From: G051903925 sp051903925 | GTDB taxonomy: Bacteria; Pseudomonadota; Alphaproteobacteria; Zavarziniales; Zavarziniaceae | Assembly (NCBI RefSeq): GCF_051903925.1 | Contig: NZ_CP173678.1 | Span: 3,100,001-3,164,000, forward strand | Direction of reading: 5' to 3' | Length of the DNA stretch: 64,000 nt | In this document: piece by piece, positions 51,598 through 58,862 of the stretch | Layout: each line of letters begins with the position of its first letter | Position numbering within the stretch: position 1 is the first letter of the stretch | Translations under genes and position numbers: made by a program | Notes under the pieces: generated by a model | Seen by the model: the letters and a program-made list of their open reading frames with translations, nothing else | What the model was told of the DNA's origin: nothing | Databases searched by the model: none

Positions 51598-52712
51598 GAC
51601 GCCACCTGCTCGGACGCGACGAAGTTCTGGAACGTATGCAGGTAGCGGATGAAGCGCGCCCCGCAGTCCTGCGCCGCCAGATAATCCGCCCCGACTGGCG
51701 TCGGCAGGGGCGTGAAGGCGGGGTCCCGCGCAAGCCGCGGCCAGTCGGGATGCAGAATCGCCGTCCGCCCAACCATGACGAATTCCGCCCCGGCGGCCAG
51801 CATGGCGCTGGCTGCGCGCGGTGTCGTGATCCTGCCTGCGACCCCCAGGCGGGTGCCGCCGCGGGGCAGGTCAGTGAACCAGCCGAGCAGCGGACGCGAG
51901 GCAAAGCTCGCGTCCTCCGGCTGCTTCGCCGCGTCCCACAGCGACAGGTCCAGCCAGTCCAGGTCGCCATCCTGCATGAACCGGGCGGCCAGCTCGCGCA
52001 TCTCCCCCAGGCGCATGCCCCAGCGTTCGGGTGACAGGCGCAGGCCAAGCTGGAAGTCGGGGCGGCAGGCATGGCGCACGCCGGCGATGATCTCGGTGAT
52101 CAGGCGCGCCCGGTTCTCCAGGGAGCCGCCATAGCGGTCGTCGCGGCGGTTGTCCTCGACCGACAGGAACTGCGCCAGCAGGTAGCCATGCGCGCCATGC
52201 AGTTCGACGCCGTCAAAGCCCGCGTGCTCGGCCCGCACCGCGGCGGCGACGAAATCGGCCGCGACCTGTTCCACCTCCGCCGTGGACAGGGCGCGGGCGC
52301 CCGTCTCGGCATGGGGGGAGGGGGCAACGATGTCGCTGACGGTCCGCTTCCAGGCGCGGCACCCGGCATGGTGCAGCTGCAGCGTCGCGACCCGCCCCTG
52401 CACACGTATCGCCTGTGCCAGCTGGGCCAGCGAGGGGATGTGGGCGTCCGACCACAGGCCGGTCTGCCCCCCGCCGGCCTTGCCATTGGGCTGGACATAG
52501 GAGGCCGAGGTCATGACCAGGCCAAAGCCGCCCTGGGCGCGCCTGGCGATCCAGCGCAACTCGTCCGGCGGCAGCGTCCCGTCGGGCAGCGCCTGGTCGG
52601 TCGTCATCGGCGCCAGGGCGATGCGGTTGGCCATGGCGGGCCCACGCGCAAAGCTCAGCGGCGTGAACAGCCGTGCATGCGCCTGGTCCGCACCATCGTG
52701 GCTGGCGTCCAT
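51594..52712 (-). CDS. NADH:flavin oxidoreductase (Old Yellow Enzyme family)
   Basis: This 372-residue FMN TIM-barrel protein has NRIALAPMTTDQALPDGT, TSASYVQPNGKAGGG, LHHAGCRAW, FDGVELHGAHGYLLAQFLS, RRDDRYGGSLENRARL and GRITTPRAASAMLAAGAEFVMVGR. Such enzymes reduce activated C=C bonds of enones or dienoyl-CoA, or demethylate amines. It lacks the C-terminal FAD/NADH and Fe-S modules of the 2,4-dienoyl-CoA reductase type. GGAGGGG lies four bases before ATG 52712. It leads the three-gene operon with the dehydrogenases. Confidence 0.87.
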   Translation of the reverse strand: MDASHDGADQAHARLFTPLSFARGPAMANRIALAPMTTDQALPDGTLPPDELRWIARRAQGGFGLVMTSASYVQPNGKAGGGQTGLWSDAHIPSLAQLAQAIRVQGRVATLQLHHAGCRAWKRTVSDIVAPSPHAETGARALSTAEVEQVAADFVAAAVRAEHAGFDGVELHGAHGYLLAQFLSVEDNRRDDRYGGSLENRARLITEIIAGVRHACRPDFQLGLRLSPERWGMRLGEMRELAARFMQDGDLDWLDLSLWDAAKQPEDASFASRPLLGWFTDLPRGGTRLGVAGRITTPRAASAMLAAGAEFVMVGRTAILHPDWPRLARDPAFTPLPTPVGADYLAAQDCGARFIRYLHTFQNFVASEQVAS

Positions 52713-52912
52713 CGTCCCCTCCGTCAGGCGACTCCGGCCGCCCGTTCTTGTTCGTTCGCGAGGGGCATAGTGCGCGACGGCAGCGCAGGACGCGAGGTCA
52801 AGCAGCTGCCCCAAGGCCGAATGCCACGGTGCGCTAGCGACAGCACGTCGCCCGGACCCACCCTGATCCGGTGGTTCCCGCGCCTGTTGACGATTTCGGC
52901 TTGCGACGCGGC

Positions 52913-52988
52913 TGGCGTCCCCAAGGGGATTCGAACCCCTGTTTGCGCCGTGAGAGGGCGCCGTCCTAGGCCTCTAGACGATGGGGAC
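52913..52988 (-). tRNA. tRNA-Glu (CTC)
   Basis: The minus strand gives a full cloverleaf: acceptor GTCCCCA paired with TGGGGAC, D-arm with CTAGAGGCCTAGGAC, anticodon loop CTCTCAC (anticodon CTC for Glu) on a GGCGCC/GGCGCC stem, and T-arm AGGGGTTCGAATCCCCT. Discriminator G and CCA are encoded. The 200-base gap to the oxidoreductase gene shows nothing else. Confidence 0.96.
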
Positions 52989-53086
52989 GAGGCCGGGAGC
53001 GCCTAGATAACGGCAAGCCCCCGCCCGATCAAGCACTTCTTTGCAGATGCCGCACGGCGCATTCGCCGAGCCTGCCGGGAGGTGTC

Positions 53087-54142
53087 CTAGCCAGCTGCGG
53101 CGATGGTCCCTGCGGCCAGGGCCACCACCCGGTCCACCGCGGCGGGATCGGTGTCGAACGCGGTCACGAAACGGTAGAGCAGCGCGCCGTCCGTCGCAGG
53201 CTCTCCCGGCCAGTCGTGGAACTGCACGCCACCCGCCTCGAGCCTGTGGGCGACATCGGTGGGCAGGCGGACAAAGACCTCGTTCGCCTGTACAGGGTGG
53301 GCCAGGCGGGTGCCCGGCGGCTGGATCAGGCCGTCGGCCAGTTTCAGCGCCATGGCGTTGGCATGCGCGGCGTTGGCCAGCCACAGGTCATCGGCCACAT
53401 AGGCTTCGAGCTGGGCGGAGACGAAGCGCATCTTCGAGAACAGGTGCCCCACCCGCTTGCGCCGGTAACGGAAGTGTTCCGCCCTGGCCGGGTCGAAGAA
53501 GATCACCGCCTCCGCTGCCATGGCGCCGTTCTTGGTAGCCCCGAAGGAGACGACGTCGATCCCTGCGCGCCATGTCAGGTCGGCGGCCGAGCACTTCAGG
53601 TGCGCCACGGCATTGGCGAAGCGCGCGCCGTCCATGTGCACGGCCAGGCCCCGCTCATGCGCCAGATTGGCGAGTTCCGTCACTTCGGCCACGCTGTAGA
53701 CCGTGCCCGCCTCCGTTGCCTGGGTCAGGCTGAGGCAGCTGGGCTGGAGCTGGTGTTCGAAGCCGGGCGTGAAGCGGTCGAGGATCCGCGCGACGCCGGC
53801 GGCCTCCAGCTTGCCATGCGCGCCCGGGATGCCGATGACGCGGCTGCCGGGATTGAACGCTTCCGGCGCGCCGCATTCGTCCTCGCACACATGGGCCTCC
53901 GCATGGGCGAGGACGGAGCCCCATTGCGGCGTCACCTGGGCCAGCGCCAGCGCATTGGCGGCCGTGCCGGTCGCCACGGGAAAGGCCACTACCTCATGCT
54001 CGAACAGGTCGGCCAGGCGCTGCTGCAGGCGCGTCGTCACTTCGTCCGCGCCATAGGAGGGCTGCGTGCCGTGATTGGCGCGGGCCATTGCCTCCATGAT
54101 CCTGGGATGGACGCCCGTCACATTGTCGCTGCCGAAGTTCAT
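53087..54142 (-). CDS. ltaE: Low-specificity L-threonine aldolase-like PLP enzyme
   Basis: This 351-residue fold-type I PLP enzyme cleaves beta-hydroxy amino acids such as threonine to glycine and aldehyde. It starts MNFGSDNVTGVHPRIMEAMA; Lys204 in SFGATKNGAM is the PLP lysine, HMDGARFANAV contributes the PLP-ring Asp, and HVCEDECGAPE the substrate-contacting His. ATG 54142 has GGAGAGG upstream; ATG 54160 overlaps the JAMM gene stop and is the alternative. It is the last gene of a three-gene minus unit. Confidence 0.87.
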   Translation of the reverse strand: MNFGSDNVTGVHPRIMEAMARANHGTQPSYGADEVTTRLQQRLADLFEHEVVAFPVATGTAANALALAQVTPQWGSVLAHAEAHVCEDECGAPEAFNPGSRVIGIPGAHGKLEAAGVARILDRFTPGFEHQLQPSCLSLTQATEAGTVYSVAEVTELANLAHERGLAVHMDGARFANAVAHLKCSAADLTWRAGIDVVSFGATKNGAMAAEAVIFFDPARAEHFRYRRKRVGHLFSKMRFVSAQLEAYVADDLWLANAAHANAMALKLADGLIQPPGTRLAHPVQANEVFVRLPTDVAHRLEAGGVQFHDWPGEPATDGALLYRFVTAFDTDPAAVDRVVALAAGTIAAAG

Positions 54143-54156
54143 GGCCTCTCCACCGC

Positions 54157-54654
54157 TCATGTCCCGTTCGTGGGTTCCATCCTGGCCCAGGCGGGCGTTG
54201 CGCGCACCGGGTCGGGTCCCGCACGATCATCGCACAGGACCAGTTCCTCGAACCGGTCGGCCTGGCGGCCCAGGCGAAACGCGGCGGTCTGTACCGCCTG
54301 GCCGTCGATGACGGCGGTAATGAGCCAGAGCAGACCCGGCTCCCACGCACCCGCCAGGTCGCGGGCCGACGGCCGGGCCGCGCCGGCAGGGTGCGAGTGA
54401 TGGATCCCCAGTAGCGCCTGCCCGGTCCCGCGCAACTCACGCTGCAGGCGCAGCCGCAAGGCGGGGTCGATCTCGAACTGCGTCCGGGGCTCCGGGCTCA
54501 GGTTGGGGGAGGGGACAAGGCACTGCGCCAACGGCGTCGGCCCCGCGCATCCCAGGATCAGCCCGCATGATTCGTTGGGAAAGGCTGCCTCCGCCGCATC
54601 GGCCATGGCCCGCAGCAGCCCGGGCGAGACGCGCAGGACCGCCATCGCGGGCAC
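54157..54654 (-). CDS. Stand-alone JAMM/MPN-domain metalloprotease-like protein
   Basis: This 165-residue protein is a single JAB1/MPN domain. The complete JAMM zinc site is present: Glu28 (PNESCG), His86 and His88 (HHSHP), Ser96 and Asp99 (PSARD). In bacteria such proteins process small sulfur carriers or cleave isopeptide-type bonds, but no ThiS/MoaD-like or E1-like partner is encoded here, so the substrate is open. Starts at GTG 54654 or ATG 54645. It overlaps the aldolase reading region. Confidence 0.83.
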   Translation of the reverse strand: MPAMAVLRVSPGLLRAMADAAEAAFPNESCGLILGCAGPTPLAQCLVPSPNLSPEPRTQFEIDPALRLRLQRELRGTGQALLGIHHSHPAGAARPSARDLAGAWEPGLLWLITAVIDGQAVQTAAFRLGRQADRFEELVLCDDRAGPDPVRATPAWARMEPTNGT

Positions 54655-54657
54655 GCG

Positions 54658-54960
54658 TCAGGGGGCGGGAACGAAGCGCAGCGTGCCCGTGCGCTGGCCC
54701 GTGGCCAGGTCGAAGCTGAGCACCTGGTCCCCTTCCGGCCCCTGGATGCGAACCAGAAGGGTGCCGTCCTGCGTATCCATCTCCACGATCTGGGCCCCGG
54801 CGGGGAGGTTGGCCACCACATTGGCCGGCGCATCGGGGCCGCCTGTGACCGTGGAGATGATGTAGGCCGTCATGATCGCCAGGCAGAGCAGGATCGCGAC
54901 CGAGAGCCCGATCACGATCGCCTTGAGAAGGCCAAGGTTCTGGGTCAAATCCTGGGCCAT
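54658..54960 (-). CDS. Small single-helix membrane protein (DUF6476-like)
   Basis: This 100-residue protein has one transmembrane helix (about residues 13-38, LLKAIVIGLSVAILLCLAIM region) and a soluble beta-rich tail ending RTGTLRFVPAP. I assign it tentatively to the alphaproteobacterial DUF6476-like group; function unknown. It leads the unit with the JAMM and aldolase genes. Its ATG overlaps that of the divergent pseudouridine synthase by two bases. Confidence 0.7.
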   Translation of the reverse strand: MAQDLTQNLGLLKAIVIGLSVAILLCLAIMTAYIISTVTGGPDAPANVVANLPAGAQIVEMDTQDGTLLVRIQGPEGDQVLSFDLATGQRTGTLRFVPAP

Positions 54961-55927
54961 GGATCAGGTCTCAATTCATCGTGTGACAGTGACGCCGGAC
55001 AGGGCGGGCGATCGCCTGGACAAGGTGCTGGCAAACGCCTTGCCGGACCTCAGCCGGGCGCGGCTGAAATCCCTGATCGAAGCGGGGGCCGTGTCGACCG
55101 AGGGAGCGACGATACGGGAGCCCGCGCGGCCGGTCAAACCCGGCCAGGTCGTGATGGTCCGCGTGCAGCCGGATGTCGAGGCCAGCCCCCAGGCGCAGGA
55201 AATCCCGCTGGACGTCGTGTATGAGGACATGGACCTGATCGTGGTCAACAAGCAGCCGGGCCTGGTCGTGCATCCCGCCCCCGGCAGTCCCGACATGACC
55301 CTGGTCAACGCCCTGCTGGCCCATTGCGGCGACAGTCTGTCCGGCATTGGCGGGGTGAAGCGGCCGGGCATCGTGCACCGCCTGGACAAGGACACCTCTG
55401 GCCTGATGGTAGCGGCCAAGTCCGACGCCGCCCATGCCGGGTTGTCGGCGATGTTCGCGGCCCATGACATGGACCGTGGCTACCGCGCGGTGACCTGGGG
55501 CGTGCCCAGCCCGCCGCAGGGGCGGATCGACGGCGCGATCGGGCGCAATCCGCATGACCGCCAGCGCATGGCGATCGTCAGCCGGGGGGGCAAGGACGCG
55601 GTCACCCACTACGCGGTGGAACAGCGCTTTGGCCTGGCCGCGGCCCTGGTCGGCTGCCGGCTTGAGACCGGGCGGACCCACCAGATTCGCGTCCACCTGG
55701 CCTCGCGCGGGCACGGCCTGGTGGGTGATCCGCTCTATGGTCGGGCACCGCGCGGCGCGCGCGCCCAACTCCCCAGCCTGGCAGTCGGATTTCCGCGCCA
55801 GGCCCTTCATGCCTGGCTTCTGGGTTTCCGGCATCCGGTCACTGGACGGAACCTTCGCTTCGAAGCGGACATTCCAGGGGACATGAAAGATCTGCTCCGC
55901 GCGCTGGGCTACCATACGTCTGGATAG
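54959..55927 (+). CDS. rluD: RluD-type large ribosomal subunit pseudouridine synthase
   Basis: This 322-residue enzyme isomerises uridines in 23S rRNA. An S4-like domain (DRLDKVLANALPDLSRARLK, VSTEGATIREPARPVKPGQ) precedes the catalytic domain, where Asp143 in HRLDKDTSGL is the catalytic residue and VHPAPGSPD and RLETGRTHQIRVH are family marks. Position specificity in RluA/C/D cannot be proven; RluD is most likely for this architecture. ATG 54959 overlaps the divergent start; GTG codons a few residues downstream could be used instead. Confidence 0.9.
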   Translation: MDQVSIHRVTVTPDRAGDRLDKVLANALPDLSRARLKSLIEAGAVSTEGATIREPARPVKPGQVVMVRVQPDVEASPQAQEIPLDVVYEDMDLIVVNKQPGLVVHPAPGSPDMTLVNALLAHCGDSLSGIGGVKRPGIVHRLDKDTSGLMVAAKSDAAHAGLSAMFAAHDMDRGYRAVTWGVPSPPQGRIDGAIGRNPHDRQRMAIVSRGGKDAVTHYAVEQRFGLAAALVGCRLETGRTHQIRVHLASRGHGLVGDPLYGRAPRGARAQLPSLAVGFPRQALHAWLLGFRHPVTGRNLRFEADIPGDMKDLLRALGYHTSG

Positions 55928-55939
55928 GATCCCGACTCG

Positions 55940-55968
55940 TTGACTCGGAATGAGCGGGGCGCGTTAAT
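55940..55968 (+). promoter_or_regulatory. Candidate housekeeping promoter for rpoH
   Basis: TTGACT at 55940 and GTTAAT at 55963 are 17 bases apart, five and four matches to the sigma-70 -35 and -10 consensus. It lies 86 bases before the rpoH ATG. Confidence 0.4.
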
Positions 55969-56053
55969 AACCGAGTAGAAGGGTAAGGCTTGGCCGCGGC
56001 GTTTGCGGCCCGTGCGCCCGATGACGGCGCGACATGTTGAAGGTGACGTGACA

Positions 56054-56947
56054 ATGTCGTTGAAGCTCTCCTCCACCCCCGAAGGCAGCCTGACGCGGTA
56101 TCTCCAGGAGATCCGCAAGTTTCCCATGCTGACGCCGGACGAGGAGTTCATGCTGGCGAAGGCCTGGCGCGAGCACGGCGATACCGAGGCAGCGCATCGC
56201 CTGGTGACCAGCCATCTGCGCCTGGTGGCGAAGATCGCCATGGGCTATCGCGGCTATGGCCTGCCGGTCGGCGAACTGGTGGCCGAAGGCAATGTGGGCA
56301 TGATGCAGGCGGTAAAGCGGTTCGAGCCGGACCGTGGTTTCCGCTTGGCCACCTATGCCATGTGGTGGATCCGCGCGGCGATCCAGGAATACATCCTGCG
56401 CTCGTGGAGCCTGGTGAAGATGGGCACGACGGCCGCGCAGAAGAAGCTTTTCTTCAATCTGCGGCGGCTGAAGGGTCAGCTCCAGGCGATCGAGGATGGC
56501 GACCTGCCGCCGGAGACGGTGACCGCCATCGCGACCAAGCTGGACGTGCCGGAAGCGGACGTGATCAGCATGAACCGCCGCCTGGCCGCGCCCGACAACT
56601 CGCTCAACGCGCCGATGCGCGTCGACGGGGAGGGCGAATGGCAGGATTGGCTGGTCGACGACGATGCCACCGATCAGGAGACCGACCTGGCCGAGCGGGA
56701 GGAGCTGGACCAGCGCCGCGACCTGCTGGCCCGGGCGATGGACACGCTGAACGAGCGTGAACGCCACATCCTGACCGAGCGGCGCCTGAAGGACGAGCCA
56801 ACGACGCTGGAGGACCTGTCCCAGGTCTACAACATCAGCCGCGAACGCGTCCGCCAGATCGAGGTGCGGGCTTTCGACAAGCTGCAGAAGGCCATGCGCA
56901 GCACCGCCCGCGAGGAGAGGATCGGCAACCTGCCCGCGCCGGCCTGA
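56054..56947 (+). CDS. rpoH: Heat-shock sigma factor RpoH
   Basis: This 297-residue sigma-32 protein directs RNA polymerase to heat-shock promoters. Region 2 (LRLVAKIAMGYRGYGLPVGE, FRLATYAMWWIRAAIQEYIL), the RpoH box (SLVKMGTTAAQKKLFFNLRR, about residues 117-136), and region 4 HTH (YNISRERVRQIEVRAFDKLQ) are intact. ATG 56054 gives the usual N-terminus; an upstream in-frame ATG would add 17 residues. Followed by a convergent gene ten bases after the stop. Confidence 0.96.
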   Translation: MSLKLSSTPEGSLTRYLQEIRKFPMLTPDEEFMLAKAWREHGDTEAAHRLVTSHLRLVAKIAMGYRGYGLPVGELVAEGNVGMMQAVKRFEPDRGFRLATYAMWWIRAAIQEYILRSWSLVKMGTTAAQKKLFFNLRRLKGQLQAIEDGDLPPETVTAIATKLDVPEADVISMNRRLAAPDNSLNAPMRVDGEGEWQDWLVDDDATDQETDLAEREELDQRRDLLARAMDTLNERERHILTERRLKDEPTTLEDLSQVYNISRERVRQIEVRAFDKLQKAMRSTAREERIGNLPAPA

Positions 56948-56957
56948 TCAGCCCGGT

Positions 56958-58277
56958 TCAGATTGCGGCGGCGCGGGCCGCCAGGCGCTGGTTCGGCGCG
57001 CTGTGCGGCTTCAGCGCCAGGCGCTCCGCGGCCAGCGCCCGGGCCAGCGAGCCCTGGCGGTCGCGCAGGGCCGCCTCGATCAGGGTCAGGTCGATGACGT
57101 CGCGCTGGGCGTGGCTGCCGCCGAAGCGGTTCGCGCGATGGCGGATCGGCCGCAGCAGGTCTACCGCCTCACCATAGCGCCCCTCGCCAAAGGCTTGGAT
57201 CGCCCGGACCACGGGCTGGCCCACGTCGGCCACGAAGCCTGCATTGTCGCTACCCTCTGACAGGGCGCGGGATTGCGCCTCCGCGATCGCCTGGGGGATG
57301 TCGCTGCGCCCGGCACCGACTGCCGCCATCATCGCGTGGGCGTCGTTGAAGGCATAGGTGCTGGCGCCGGCCATGGGAGCCCAGGCTTGGGCAACGGGTG
57401 TCCAGCGATCCCCGATATCGACCCCCAGCAGGTGGAGACGCCAAAGCATCGCCGCGGCATCGACCAGTTGAAGCGCGACCGTGCTCGGCGCGGCATGGAT
57501 CTGCGTGTCGTAGAGGTCGAGCACGGCATCGACCTCGTCCAGGTCGAGGTGGTAGAGCGCCAGGTGCCACCAGTTGTGGACGCCAAAGATGGTGTCCACC
57601 GCCCAGTTGGCTTGGTTGTCGCGCATCCAGGCGATGCCCTCGCGCTGACGGCCCTCCATTTCCATCACATGGGCGACCGCATGCTGGGCCCAGCCGTCGC
57701 GCGGCTGGAGCTCGATTGCGGCTCGGCCGGCTGCCTCGGCCCGGGCGTAGTCGCCTGTCTCCTCCAGCCCGAAGGCGTGCATGCCCAACAGGCCATGATA
57801 GCCGGGCATGTCGGATGACCACCCTGGCAGGGCCCGCGCAAGGCGGTCCCGCAACATCCGTGCGTCGCCCACGAAGAAGTCCAGCTGGTGTCCGAACTGG
57901 AGGGCCTGGAGGTCGTGCGGCCAGCGGATCGCGATGTCCTCCAGGATCCGTCCCGCCTCGTGCCACCGTCCCCGTGCCAGCGCGTTGCACGCCGCGCTGT
58001 GGCCACGCTCACGCTCGGTCCGCGCCGTCCGCTCCAGCTCAGCGGCGGACTTCAGGCCGTATCTCATGGCCGGCGGCTCGGTCGCCATCAGGAAGATGTA
58101 CGCGAGCATGGCATGGGCCATGGCAAAGTCGGGACTGTCCTGCAGTGCCTTCTGCAGGTCGCCCAGGGGATCGTTCACGAAGCACAGGAAATCGGCCCCG
58201 GCGCGGCTGAAATGCGCTGCCGCGGTCGTGCTGGCGCCGCTCAACTCCAGCCCGCGCTCGTCCCGTGCCAGCGTCAT
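56958..58277 (-). CDS. Tetratricopeptide repeat protein (TTC38-like)
   Basis: This 439-residue helical repeat protein resembles the tetratricopeptide repeat protein 38 group: LQDSPDFAMAHAMLAYIFLM, HDLQALQFGHQLDFFVGDAR, WAQHAVAHVMEMEGRQREGI and NWWHLALYHLDLDEVDAVLD are typical. No signal peptide or catalytic motif is seen. TPR folds bind peptides, but the partner is not known. GGGGAGAG precedes ATG 58277. It is divergent from an XRE regulator gene with a perfect operator-like repeat between them. Confidence 0.82.
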   Translation of the reverse strand: MTLARDERGLELSGASTTAAAHFSRAGADFLCFVNDPLGDLQKALQDSPDFAMAHAMLAYIFLMATEPPAMRYGLKSAAELERTARTERERGHSAACNALARGRWHEAGRILEDIAIRWPHDLQALQFGHQLDFFVGDARMLRDRLARALPGWSSDMPGYHGLLGMHAFGLEETGDYARAEAAGRAAIELQPRDGWAQHAVAHVMEMEGRQREGIAWMRDNQANWAVDTIFGVHNWWHLALYHLDLDEVDAVLDLYDTQIHAAPSTVALQLVDAAAMLWRLHLLGVDIGDRWTPVAQAWAPMAGASTYAFNDAHAMMAAVGAGRSDIPQAIAEAQSRALSEGSDNAGFVADVGQPVVRAIQAFGEGRYGEAVDLLRPIRHRANRFGGSHAQRDVIDLTLIEAALRDRQGSLARALAAERLALKPHSAPNQRLAARAAAI

Positions 58278-58390
58278 GCGACTCTCCCCTATGGCCTGGC
58301 GGCACGCCGCCACATTACGCCTGACAGTGTGCAGGTTGTACCGCCGGGCAGCAATCTTGCCGCAGGCGGCTCGACGACCCATGGGGTTGC

Positions 58391-58414
58391 ATATCGAGTA
58401 CAGAAACTCGATAT
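58391..58414. promoter_or_regulatory. Perfect operator in the TTC38-like/XRE divergent promoter
   Basis: ATATCGAGT and ACTCGATAT form a 9-base inverted repeat around a 6-base spacer. A second, smaller palindrome CTCAT-GACA-ATGAG follows at 58420-58433. Both lie just upstream of the XRE gene, the likely autorepressor. Local A+T content is raised. Confidence 0.6.
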
Positions 58415-58451
58415 TCATGCTCATGACAATGAGAGTGATGTTTTTGACATC

Positions 58452-58766
58452 ATGGCGGCGCAGGTACCCTCGCGCCTCATGCGGTGGTTGCCAGCGGTGA
58501 TCACGGCAGCACAGATGCGTGCGGCGCGGGCGCTGCTGGGCATTGACCAGCGCCGCCTGGCCGACCTTGCCGGCGTGTCGCTGCCCACGATCCAGCGGAT
58601 GGAGGCCAGCGCCGGCAATGTGCGCGGCGTGGTCGATACGCTGATGAAGGTGGTCGAGGCGCTGGAGCGCGAAGGGGTCGAGCTGATCGGTGAGAACGCG
58701 ATCAGCCAGGGCGGCGGACGCGGCGTCCGCTTCAAGGCAGGCAAGGTCCCGCCCGCAAGGGGCTGA
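58452..58766 (+). CDS. XRE family helix-turn-helix regulator
   Basis: This 104-residue protein is a single lambda-repressor-like domain: AQMRAARALLGIDQRRLADL, AGVSLPTIQRMEASAGNVRG, then VVEALEREGVELIGENAISQ. The last segment is typical of short transcriptional regulators found widely in Rhodospirillales and Rhizobiales. It lacks any sensory domain. Likely autoregulator through the palindrome upstream. Confidence 0.85.
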   Translation: MAAQVPSRLMRWLPAVITAAQMRAARALLGIDQRRLADLAGVSLPTIQRMEASAGNVRGVVDTLMKVVEALEREGVELIGENAISQGGGRGVRFKAGKVPPARG

Positions 58767-58862
58767 GGCCGACACGACCTGACCGGCGCGGGACGCGGCC
58801 TGCCGTCCCCTCCACCGGCCGCATGGCCAGGGCCGCATGGACCTGGGCCCGGATCGGACGTC

